NCBI GenBank assembly: GCA_002422665.1
Contig: DITA01000039.1
Span: forward strand, 1 to 10,209
Direction: 5' to 3'
Length of the DNA stretch: 10,209 nucleotides
Source of the DNA: Cloacibacterium caeni_C
GTDB lineage: Bacteria > Bacteroidota > Bacteroidia > Flavobacteriales > Weeksellaceae
Part shown: in pieces, positions 1 to 6,700 of the stretch
Position numbering within the stretch: the stretch's first letter is position 1
Layout of the letters: each line of letters starts with the position of its first letter
Notes under the pieces: model-generated
Told to the model about the DNA's origin: nothing
The model's input: only the letters and a program-made list of their open reading frames with translations
The model's database searches: none
Made by a program: the position numbers and the translations under genes

Positions 1-404
1 GAATTATGTCTAACCTTTGGTTAGGAATTTTCTTAGGATCTACAGCTACTATCGGTAAGTTTTTTGGACTGGATTTAGATATTCGTCATATTACTTTCGC
101 GGCCGGAAATTTTGCATTAGGATTATACGGAAAAGAATTTTCCATTGATACACAGACGTTTATTATTGCTTTTGTAACGGTATTTTTGATTGGTTTCTTA
201 AACTTTATAGTAAGCTTTGGATTGTCGATGGTTTTAGCATTCCGTTCTAGAAAAGTGAACTTTGGTGAGGTGAGAAATCTTAACCGAAGCATCATTAAAT
301 ATTTCTTCAAAAATCCGCTGATTTTCTTTTTCCCAATTCGTTCTGTGTTAGACGAAAGAGCCAAAAAATTAATTTCGGATACTACAAAACATACACATCC
401 ATAA
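1..404 (+). CDS. C-terminal part of a Gcr-type 'site-specific recombinase' family membrane protein (5' end outside window)
   Basis: The reading frame is open from the left edge (first full codon at 3), so the methionine at 6 is probably internal and this is the last ~133 residues of a longer protein. The fragment has a hydrophobic segment at its start, a charged turn with the string LDIRHITFAAGNFALGLYG, then a long hydrophobic stretch (about residues 50-79) and a basic C-terminal tail. The DIRH-(V/I)TF..GN.ALG pattern is what I recall from the C-terminal part of the family annotated 'site-specific recombinase' (Gcr, PF10136). These are multi-pass membrane proteins whose recombinase role is doubtful. 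The 3' end overlaps the end of the opposite-strand DUF721 gene by 23 bp, and no terminator is visible between the two. The family assignment rests on recollection of the motif; membrane location is well supported. Confidence 0.6.
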   Translation, partial: IMSNLWLGIFLGSTATIGKFFGLDLDIRHITFAAGNFALGLYGKEFSIDTQTFIIAFVTVFLIGFLNFIVSFGLSMVLAFRSRKVNFGEVRNLNRSIIKYFFKNPLIFFFPIRSVLDERAKKLISDTTKHTHP

Positions 405-672
405 ATTGGTCGGCGCCAAATTCTTCTTGAAATTTCTTGAGGAAAAATGATTTTTTCATTCTAAAATCATTTCTGAAAAGTGGAGATTTTATTCTGATTT
501 CCAGAATTTTTTCGTTCAGATTTACGCTTTCTATTTCTTTGAAAAATGCTTCGTCTAAATAGTTTTTTAGAAAATCCTTGACTTGTAAAGCCAATAATTT
601 ATCCTCAAAACCATACAACTTGGCAAAACTTTTCACCAATTCAGAACTTTGATATTCTCTTTTCTTTTTCAT
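382..672 (-). CDS. DUF721 / DciA-like protein
   Basis: A 96-residue protein with the DUF721 layout. A lysine-rich start is followed by a helix (SSELVKSFAKLYGFEDKL, residues 9-26) and then an alternating strand/helix part (ILEIRIKSPLFRNDFRMKKSFFLKKF, about 56-81) ending in a short strand, DVYVL. DUF721 proteins include DciA, which loads or assists the replicative helicase in bacteria lacking DnaC/DnaI. Bacteroidota members are short like this one and are commonly found just downstream of recF, as in the actinobacterial recF-DUF721-gyrB order. Here recF lies upstream on the same strand but is separated by an inserted four-helix-bundle gene. The start codon (670-672) is only 4 bp from a perfect 4x tandem heptamer, so the normal translation-initiation region is made of repeat sequence. 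The 3' end overlaps the convergent upstream gene. The helicase-loading role is inferred from the family and was not read from specific catalytic residues. Confidence 0.75.
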   Translation of the reverse strand: MKKKREYQSSELVKSFAKLYGFEDKLLALQVKDFLKNYLDEAFFKEIESVNLNEKILEIRIKSPLFRNDFRMKKSFFLKKFQEEFGADQFMDVYVL

Positions 673-676
673 TTTT

Positions 677-718
677 GAGTTACGAGTTACGAGTTACGAG
701 TTACGGGATTCGAGATTC
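677..718. repeat. Left heptamer array (GAGTTAC x4 plus two variants)
   Basis: Four perfect tandem copies of GAGTTAC (677-683, 684-690, 691-697, 698-704) are followed in phase by GGGATTC (705-711) and GAGATTC (712-718). The consensus is GRGWTWC. The array lies between the IVP gene and dciA, and in minus-strand orientation it forms the mRNA leader of dciA. It is an imperfect inverted counterpart of the array at 1166-1203. Confidence 0.95.
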
Positions 719-737
719 TTGGTTTAAAATTAGTGGT

Positions 738-1118
738 TTAATTCTCTTCTTTTCCTTTATTCCAATTGAGTTTTACCCACTTCAAATAATTATTTATTTT
801 TCCACCAAGTAAGTCATATTCATCTCTTAGTATTTTAAATTCCGAATTAATTTCAGGATAAAGCAAAATAATTTTTTCTAGATGATTAATGGTTTCGTCA
901 CAACTTGAATGTGTGAAAACTAAAAATCTTTCATATTCTTTTTTATAAATACTCCTTCCATAACCTTCTACAATATTGGTTATTACAGAATCTGCGGAAC
1001 GTCTTAATTGACTTCCTAATTCATACAATTCATGTTTTGGAAGTAAAAATGAAGTTTTATGTGTTTTAATAAATAACTGGAAACTTATCTTATAAATGTC
1101 TAAATTTCTATAACTCAT
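738..1118 (-). CDS. Four-helix-bundle protein (23S rRNA intervening-sequence protein family)
   Basis: A 126-residue, mainly helical protein with the hallmark of the IVP/four-helix-bundle family (TIGR02436-like). It starts with a Y-R-x-L-x-I-Y-x segment (residues 3-9). The signature QLRRSADSVITNIVEGYGR follows at 37-55, matching the family pattern QLRRA..SI..NI.EG.GR. Next comes an EYxRFL...SSCDE helix at 61-75, and a last helix pair ends in a basic/acidic tail. The family was first seen in ORFs inside 23S rRNA intervening sequences of spirochaetes and others, and is related to Avd, the accessory protein of diversity-generating retroelements. The biochemical role of stand-alone copies is not known, though nucleic-acid binding is plausible. 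Length is normal and the ORF is intact. It lies in the recF-dciA run on the same strand, flanked on both sides by inverted heptamer arrays. No clear promoter is seen just upstream, so it may be read from the recF transcript. Confidence 0.85.
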   Translation of the reverse strand: MSYRNLDIYKISFQLFIKTHKTSFLLPKHELYELGSQLRRSADSVITNIVEGYGRSIYKKEYERFLVFTHSSCDETINHLEKIILLYPEINSEFKILRDEYDLLGGKINNYLKWVKLNWNKGKEEN

Positions 1119-1165
1119 GGTAATTTAGTTTTTTATTATGTTGAAATTCAATACACATTTTACAT

Positions 1166-1203
1166 CTCGAAACTCGTAACCCGAATCTCGTAACTCGAAA
1201 CCC
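1166..1203. repeat. Right heptamer array (CTCGWAA type)
   Basis: Five consecutive heptamers in phase: CTCGAAA (1166), CTCGTAA (1173), CCCGAAT (1180), CTCGTAA (1187) and CTCGAAA (1194), then CCC. The complement has the same GRGWTWC consensus as the array at 677-718, so the two arrays are imperfect inverted repeats about 450 bp apart. The unit order is itself symmetric (A-B-C-B-A). The array ends 3 bp from the recF stop codon. Confidence 0.92.
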
Positions 1204-1206
1204 AAA

Positions 1207-2286
1207 TCAGATTTGAAAAATCTTACTTTCTTCATTAATCCTTTTCACCACAGATTCTGTACGTTCTCTGTGTGTGTCTGTAATGAATATCTGTCCGAAA
1301 TTCTGCTGGTTCACCAATTCTATCAACTGAGAAACTCTATTGTCATCTAACTTATCAAAAATATCATCCAAAAGAAGAATAGGATTTTTATTCGTGATGT
1401 CTTTAATTCTTTTTATTTGAGCCAATTTCAGAGCAATGAGGAAAGATTTTTGTTGACCTTGACTTCCAAATTTTTTAATCAAATTTCCGTTCATTTCGAA
1501 GCGCAAATCATCCTTATGAATTCCTCGTGAAGTGTAAGTGAGAACCCTGTCTTTTTCGAGGTTTTCGCTTAAGATTTCTTCAAATTTTTGATCATTCAAA
1601 TTACTTTCGTATATCACGGTAACTTTTTCGTTTCCTTTTGAAATAATCTCATAGAAATGTTGAATTGTAGGCAAAATAGAGGCTACAAATCGCTGTCTTT
1701 TTTCAAAAATTTGAGTTCCAAATTTGGTCAAAGGTTCGTTATATATTTCTAGAGAATCGAGGTCGAAAGTTCTGTTTTTAGCAAAATATTTGAGCAAAGC
1801 ATTTCTTTGTTGAAGCGTTTTTTGGTATTGAATCAACGCAAAAAGATAATCAGAATCGGTCTGAGAAATCATGGCATCTAGAAACTTTCTTCTGCTTTCG
1901 CTGCCATCAGAAATGAGGTTCGCATCGTAAGGAGAAATCATCACACTTGGCAAAAATCCAATGTGGTCTGCAATTCTTTCGTAGGTTTTATCATTTTTTT
2001 TTATGATTTTTTTACCTTCTTTTGGCAATTGCACTTTGATGATGTCATTCTTTTCTTCTCCTTGAATTTCTGCTTCTATCGCAAAGAAATCACTGTCATG
2101 TAAAATGTTTTGAGCATCAAGATTTCCCAGAAAACTTTTTGCCATCGAAAGATAATGAAGCGCATCTAGAATATTGGTTTTTCCAGCGCCGTTATTTCCC
2201 ACAAAACAATTGATTTCTGGCGAAAAATCGAATGATTTTTCAGTGTGATTTTTAAAGTTGAAGAGTTTTAGATTTTTAATGAACAT
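1207..2286 (-). CDS. recF: DNA replication/repair protein RecF
   Basis: RecF is a cytoplasmic SMC/ABC-type ATPase that binds gapped DNA and helps load RecA with RecO and RecR. All core motifs are visible in this 359-residue protein: the N-terminal MFIKNLKLFNFKNH strand typical of RecF, Walker A GNNGAGKT (30-37), the ABC signature SQGQQ (275-279), Walker B ILLLDD (303-308) and a D-loop just after it (DKLDDNR). The start chosen is the ATG at 2286. The frame continues open upstream to 2346, but those 20 residues do not resemble RecF and would overlap the toxin gene by 55 bp. With the chosen start the gene begins 5 bp after the toxin stop codon, suggesting co-transcription or translational coupling. 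Downstream, the usual partner DUF721/dciA is displaced by the IVP cassette. Length agrees with the family (about 360). Confidence 0.97.
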   Translation of the reverse strand: MFIKNLKLFNFKNHTEKSFDFSPEINCFVGNNGAGKTNILDALHYLSMAKSFLGNLDAQNILHDSDFFAIEAEIQGEEKNDIIKVQLPKEGKKIIKKNDKTYERIADHIGFLPSVMISPYDANLISDGSESRRKFLDAMISQTDSDYLFALIQYQKTLQQRNALLKYFAKNRTFDLDSLEIYNEPLTKFGTQIFEKRQRFVASILPTIQHFYEIISKGNEKVTVIYESNLNDQKFEEILSENLEKDRVLTYTSRGIHKDDLRFEMNGNLIKKFGSQGQQKSFLIALKLAQIKRIKDITNKNPILLLDDIFDKLDDNRVSQLIELVNQQNFGQIFITDTHRERTESVVKRINEESKIFQI

Positions 2287-2291
2287 GGTTT

Positions 2292-2603
2292 TTACTTTAA
2301 CTTTAAAATTTCTAAGAGTTTTGAAGGATTCTGTCTGTTGTCCCAAAATGCCAAAATATAAATTTCTGATTGAGAAATTTTATAAATGAGACTATAATTA
2401 TGAAAATGTAGAATTCTGGCATCTTCATTTTGAATTTCTACGCCTGTTAAAGGAAAGTTTTTCAGTAAATCTATTTTTTCGTAGATAAGAAGATTTATTT
2501 TTTTAGAAAAATCGGTACTTTTATTTCTTTTATTCCAATAAGCAAAAACCTCGTTTCTTTGTGATATCGCTATTTTAGTCCATATAATTTTTAACTCATC
2601 CAT
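2292..2603 (-). CDS. RelE/ParE-family toxin of a type II toxin-antitoxin system
   Basis: A 103-residue protein with the RelE/ParE fold pattern. An N-terminal strand is followed by a helix (ELKIIWTKIAISQRNEVFAYW, residues 3-23), then a second helix with FSKKINLLIYEKIDLLKNFPLTG (32-54). The strand run RILHFHNYSLIYKI (63-76) comes next, ending in IYILAFWDNRQNP (81-93). Arg63, Tyr74 and the terminal DxRQxP motif are the family landmarks. RelE members cleave mRNA at the ribosome and ParE members poison gyrase; the sequence alone does not say which activity this one has, although overall it is closer to ParE-like annotations. It overlaps the upstream antitoxin by 13 bp, the standard coupled arrangement, and its stop codon is 5 bp before recF. 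Confidence 0.85.
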   Translation of the reverse strand: MDELKIIWTKIAISQRNEVFAYWNKRNKSTDFSKKINLLIYEKIDLLKNFPLTGVEIQNEDARILHFHNYSLIYKISQSEIYILAFWDNRQNPSKLLEILKLK

Positions 2604-2824
2604 TCTTCATCTAGTTTTCTCAATTCTTCATCAGAGACTACTTCGCCATATTTTATCTGTTCTTCTGCAACCATTAATAATTTTTTTTGATTCTCAGAAA
2701 GCATGTATTTTTTTTCTTCTTCAGTAGAAGTGAAAATTTTATTTATGGCTTCTAAAAGGTTTAAATTATTAGTGCTGAATATTTTTTGTACCAAAGATGC
2801 TCTTAAATTTTCTAAATTTTCCAT
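2591..2824 (-). CDS. Antitoxin partner of the RelE/ParE toxin
   Basis: A 77-residue, highly charged, helical protein preceding and overlapping the toxin gene by 13 bp. Its C-terminal half (LSENQKKLLMVAEEQIKYGEVVSDEELRKLDEEW, residues 42-75) resembles the toxin-binding tail of small flavobacterial antitoxins, which carry an 'E-Q-I-x-x-G-E-V-x-x-x-E-E' pattern before a terminal Trp. The N-terminal part (about 1-40) has no DNA-binding fold that I recognise with confidence. Assignment rests mainly on position next to a clear toxin, size and charge. It starts 33 bp after the end of the UbiA-like gene, in a gap that has a weak -7-like box and a near-palindrome, so it may have its own autoregulated promoter as well as upstream read-through. 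Confidence 0.75.
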   Translation of the reverse strand: MENLENLRASLVQKIFSTNNLNLLEAINKIFTSTEEEKKYMLSENQKKLLMVAEEQIKYGEVVSDEELRKLDEEWMS

Positions 2825-2826
2825 AA

Positions 2827-2847
2827 CCGAAATTTGGAGTAAAGATA
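2827..2847 (-). promoter_or_regulatory. Weak -7-like box and near-palindrome upstream of the antitoxin
   Basis: On the minus strand TATCTTTA (2847-2840) matches TAnnTTTG at all but the last base, and would place the transcript start close to the antitoxin ATG at 2824. Between them lies CCGAAATTTGG (2827-2837), an 11-bp near-palindrome with one mismatched pair. An operator here would fit autoregulation by the toxin-antitoxin complex. No well-spaced TTG -33 element is seen, so this is tentative. Confidence 0.2.
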
Positions 2848-2857
2848 TTATTTTTTG

Positions 2858-3604
2858 TTAGAATATTTTAAACAATTCATTAAAAATAAAGGGCATTAAA
2901 CTCAAACTTTCCATTAAAAAAGAATAATACCAATCTTCACGTTTTTGATGAGAAAAATAAATTAAGATAGAGGCAAAGGTAAAGGTTAAGAACAGCGAAA
3001 ATGCAAATTCAAATTTCATAAAATATATTGTCAAAACCGAACTTAAACATAGAAAAATATAACTCAAATACTTCGTGTTTTGAATGCCAATTTTCATAGG
3101 CAAAGTCGTAAAATCATCTCGTTTTAAATCTCTAATTTCGAACGGAAAAGTAATGGCAGAAGTATAGAAGAAAATAATGAAAAACCACGCCCAGTTCATC
3201 TCTTTCATAGGAAACCAGACCAAAGTCAGCGCCCAAATAAATCCTACGTAAAAGGTTTTGACCAAAGAAAATTGTCGAAGGTTAATATTTAGAAAGTCTG
3301 CGTTGTAAATGAATCCAAGAAACAAAACGATAATCCATTTCAAGTAAAAATTCAGGTCAAAATATTTCAAAAGAATGGAACTAATAAGGACAAATCCCAA
3401 AATATTCCAAATTTTTGCAAATTTTCTTTTGTGATAAATGGTAAAAAAATATCCATTCCAAAACGTAAGGAAAAGGATGAAAGCTAAAGAGTTTTGGTAA
3501 GATTCTTGCTCTTGCAAGATGAAAACGCCTAATAAAGTTGCGCACAGAGAAACATAAATCTGCGATTTTAGTAGAATATTTTTTAGTAAATTTATAACGT
3601 TCAT
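2858..3604 (-). CDS. UbiA-like multi-pass membrane protein (degenerate prenyltransferase family)
   Basis: A 248-residue protein, almost entirely hydrophobic segments separated by short basic loops; about seven or eight membrane helices can be drawn. Three parts recall the UbiA prenyltransferase superfamily. These are the 'LGFIYNADFLNINLR' loop (97-111), the following K-x-F-x-x-x-x-x-WAL.....P helix (116-132), and especially FPFEIRDLKRDD..TLPMKIG (154-173), which corresponds to the second Asp-rich motif (D.RDxxxD...TLP...G). The first Asp-rich motif (NDxxDxxxD type), needed for Mg-diphosphate binding, is not seen; the corresponding region reads FWNGYFFTIYHKRKF (48-62). An active enzyme is therefore doubtful and the substrate unknown. 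I chose the ATG at 3604. The upstream extension to 3757 encodes only translated dispersed-repeat sequence (FRFASFRMTK) and is not protein-like. It is the first gene of the minus-strand run toward recF. Confidence 0.6.
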   Translation of the reverse strand: MNVINLLKNILLKSQIYVSLCATLLGVFILQEQESYQNSLAFILFLTFWNGYFFTIYHKRKFAKIWNILGFVLISSILLKYFDLNFYLKWIIVLFLGFIYNADFLNINLRQFSLVKTFYVGFIWALTLVWFPMKEMNWAWFFIIFFYTSAITFPFEIRDLKRDDFTTLPMKIGIQNTKYLSYIFLCLSSVLTIYFMKFEFAFSLFLTFTFASILIYFSHQKREDWYYSFLMESLSLMPFIFNELFKIF

Positions 3605-3608
3605 TAAG

Positions 3609-3616
3609 CAAATATA
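3609..3616 (-). promoter_or_regulatory. -7 box TATATTTG for the UbiA-like gene
   Basis: The complement reads TATATTTG, a perfect match to the Bacteroidota -7 consensus TAnnTTTG. It ends only 4 bp before the ATG at 3604, so the predicted transcript start falls almost on the start codon, giving a leaderless or nearly leaderless mRNA. The nearest TTTG upstream is inside the dispersed repeat and is about 26 bp away, longer than the usual spacing (roughly 17-23). Confidence 0.4.
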
Positions 3617-3625
3617 AAAACACTT

Positions 3626-3662
3626 TGTCATTCTGAATGAAGCAAAGCGAAATGAAGAATCT
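3626..3662. repeat. Dispersed Bacteroidota-type intergenic repeat
   Basis: The sequence begins TGTCATTCTGAATGAAG, continues with AAGCGAAATGAAGAATCT and closely follows a repeat I recognise from many Bacteroidota genomes (TGTCATTCTGA...GAAGCGAA...GAAGAATCT). Read on the minus strand it gives the typical spurious peptide FRFASFRMTK. A TGACA at 3678-3682 is inverted relative to the TGTCA at 3626-3630. The repeat occupies the middle of the divergent intergenic region. Recognition is from memory of the motif; no other full copy is in this window. Confidence 0.7.
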
Positions 3663-3669
3663 ATTTTTG
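3662..3669 (+). promoter_or_regulatory. -7 box TATTTTTG for the macroglobulin gene
   Basis: TATTTTTG matches TAnnTTTG exactly and lies 47 bp before the ATG at 3717, giving a leader of about 40 nt. No TTG element is found at the expected 17-23 bp upstream; the TTTG at 3624-3627 is 34 bp away. The match could be chance in AT-rich sequence. Confidence 0.3.
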
Positions 3670-3716
3670 ATTTTTCGTGACATTTTATTCTGATGCAATA
3701 AAAATCTTTTTTGATT

Positions 3717-6700
3717 ATGAAAAAACTAACCCAAATCTTCATTTTACTATTCCTCATTTGGAATATTACTCCTATGAAAGCTCAAAAATACTATGATCAA
3801 CAATGGAAGAAAATTTCTGAAAACTATAAGAAAGGAACTTATAAATCTAATCTTCCGCTCATTTTAGACATTCAGAAACGTGCGATTTCGGAAGACAATG
3901 CTATTCAATTGATTAAATCTTTGAAAGCGGAATTAAGCGTGATAGACCTTACCGAAGATGATACTCAAAATGATACTGCTTCTCAATTTTTTAAAAAATT
4001 AGAATCTTTTGACCAAAAATTAAAAGGCGAACAAAAATTGGTTTTTCAAGTATTGTTGGGAGACTTTTTTCAAGATTATTACGATGAAAATCAATGGAAA
4101 ATTAACCAAAGAACGAATGTAAATACTGGCGGAAAGCATGATTTTTCTCAAATCGAAACTTGGAGCAAATTAGATTTTAAAAATTATCTTGCCCAACATT
4201 TTGCTGAAATTTCAAAACAAGATGCAGTGTTACAAAAAATCACGATTTCAAAATATGCAGAGATTTTTGATGGAGTAGAAGATATTGCTTATTTCCCTAG
4301 CTTCTTTGATTATAAATCAATGCAATATATTGATTATCTTCAAAGTAATTATTATTTTACTAAAAATGAACTGAAAGAAAATCAGCCTAAAATTTTAGGA
4401 ATTTATGATGCGTTAATTGTTAAAAATTCAGGAAATGCGCAATTGTACTTCAAACATCAAAAACTGAATGACGATTGTGCTTTTACCAACTGTAAAAATA
4501 AACAAGAACAATTATTTTCTCTTTATAATTCTGCAACAGAAGGCGATTATAAAGTTTTAATCGCTCAAGAAATCATTTCCAGTCTTCAAGGAGAACAAAA
4601 ATTTGATGAAGCGCTTTCTTGGATTGAAAAAGTGAAAAAAGCCTATCCGAAATCTAAATTTTTAGAAAACATCAAAAATCAGGAAAATCAAATCAAACAG
4701 CCTTTTGTCAATATAAAATTTGAAACGTCCACTTTGCCGAATCAACCTATTCATTTGGTTGCAGAATACAAAAATACGTCACAGTTTTCGCTCAATATTT
4801 ATGAAGTGAAATCTGATTATCAAGGTTTTTTAAAGTATATTTATAATTCTTGGAACAAAGATTATTTTTCTCAACTCAAGAAAACTTTGGTAAAAAAAGA
4901 AACTTTTCCTTTGAAGAATTTCAAAGATTACATTTCTCATAAAACTTCGCTGGAAATTGCGCCAATCCCTTCGGGAATTTACGTGGGAGAATATTTGGTA
5001 GATGGCAATGTTCAAGACCATTTTTATTTTATTGCCACTAATTCTAGAATTATTTTTAAGAATAAATCAGACCAACAAATTTTCGAAAATGAATTGCAAT
5101 TGGTGCTCAGAAATAACGGGAAAATTTTACCAAAAGAAAACTTAGAATTTTATGAATATGTTGCTCAACAAAATATAGAAAAATCTGTAGGAGTTACAGA
5201 TGCTAAAGCTGGTTTCAAAATTCCAGAAAATGATAAAAAACGCTATTATCGCTATGTTTTGGTTCGTCAACCTTCTACCAATGATATAAATCTTTTGCAA
5301 GTTTACGGAAATCAGTACGATACTTCTTTTAACACTAGAAATGAAGCAGAACAAGCGCAAATTTTCTTAGACAGAGCGATTTACAGACCTGGACAAACTG
5401 TTTATTTTAAAGTAATTGGAACCGCTTTTAGCAGTGAAACCAATAAAGAAAAAGTAACAACAAAAGTGAAATTAAATATCACTTTGAAAGATACAAATGG
5501 CGAAGAAATTTCTACGCAAACTTTAACGACCAATGAATTTGGTTCTGTGAACGGAAGTTTTACGCTTCCACAAGGAAAACTGAACGGACAATTTTCTATA
5601 GAAGTTGATAATGACGATGATGAAGTCACAGATTATGTGATGGACGGCTATAAAAGTTTCCGAGTGGAGGAATATAAACGTCCGAAATTTGAAGTGAGTT
5701 TTGAACCGGTGAAACAAGAATATCAGTACGGACAAACCATAGAATTACAAGGAAAAGCGATGATGTTTTCGGGAGTTCCGCTCAGTAATGCTACCGTAAA
5801 TTTTGAAATCAAAAAACAGAATATTCGTTGGAGGTATTTCTGGTGGTATCCTCGTGGAAATGATAACGAGAACTCAATTCTTGGTGAAGTAAAAACCAAT
5901 GATAAAGGGGAATTCACCATAAAAATAGACCTAAAAAAAGATGAAACTTTAGAAGGAATACAGATTGATAATTATCAAATCAATGCTTCTGTTACGGATA
6001 TTAACGGAGAAACACAATCTGACCAAACCAATCTAAAAGTGGCTTCGGTTTCGCATTATATTTCACTTTCAGATGCTAAAGAAAATTATTTCACCGATGA
6101 AAACATCAATGTAAAAGTAGAAACCAAAAATTACAACGACCAGATTTTAAAGAAAAGTTACACCGCAAAATTGTCAAAATTATCACCTCAAGAAAGAGTT
6201 TTTAGAACCAATTTTGAGAGTGAAATTCAGAATGCACCTTTCTTTAGCAAAGAAGTTTTTGTGCAAAAATTCCCACATGATTATTTTGATAAATCGGAGA
6301 AAGAAAATAGAATAGAAAAAGTAATTTTTGAAAAAACTCCAGATTCTAAAATTATTAGAATGACAAGTGTTAATTCTGAACTAATTAATCAGCAAGGAAC
6401 TGCAACTGACTTTGAAATAGGGAAACTTCCGACTGGAAAATACAAACTCGAACTCTTTAACATCGAAGGAAAAGATACCATTAAAACCGAGAAAATTTTT
6501 GAAGTTTTTGACAAAGCTAAACTTTCTGAAAGTCAAAAGCCTTTCTTAAAAGTGATTCCTGTAAAATCTGAATACAACAGAACTGAAAAGGCGAAATTCT
6601 ACGTTTATTCAGCCATTCCAGATGCTATGGCCAATGTATATGTTCAAAACGGTGATGGAAAAACGCAATTTGAGCAATTACCGATTAAAAATGGAATTTT

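Larger units (their letters stand above)
677..1203. mobile_element. Putative IVS-protein cassette bounded by inverted heptamer arrays, inserted between recF and dciA
   Basis: This span holds one gene (four-helix-bundle protein, 738-1118) bounded by two arrays of a degenerate heptamer in opposite orientation: GAGTTAC-type on the left, CTCGTAA-type on the right. The arms share the exact 11-mer CGAGTTACGAG (683-693, and as its complement at 1187-1197). The outer edges fit the neighbouring genes closely: the right array ends 3 bp before the recF stop codon, and the left array starts 4 bp from the dciA start codon. Without this span recF and dciA would be almost contiguous. There is no transposase and no evident target-site duplication. 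Calling it mobile is therefore an inference from layout and from the known occurrence of this protein family inside 23S rRNA intervening sequences, which are also stem-forming. Confidence 0.4.

Noticed and set aside
677..1203. CRISPR array
   Set aside because: The repeats are 7-bp units directly adjacent to each other, without spacers, in two opposed clusters.
677..1203. Diversity-generating retroelement
   Set aside because: The IVP protein is related to Avd, but there is no reverse transcriptase and no TR/VR repeat pair in the window.
2287..2346. 20-residue N-terminal extension of RecF
   Set aside because: The extension overlaps the toxin gene and does not resemble RecF. The ATG at 2286 gives the canonical MFIKNLKL start and normal length.
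3381..3698. Minus-strand ORF of 105 codons
   Set aside because: It lies in another frame over the UbiA-like gene and repeat, with no protein-like features.
3711..3716. TTG start codon for the macroglobulin
   Set aside because: The ATG two codons later (3717) gives a standard MKK signal-peptide start. The TTG adds only two residues and is the rarer initiator.
3605..3757. 51-residue N-terminal extension of the UbiA-like protein
   Set aside because: It is translation of the dispersed repeat and intergenic sequence (FRFASFRMTK), and it crosses into the divergent macroglobulin gene.
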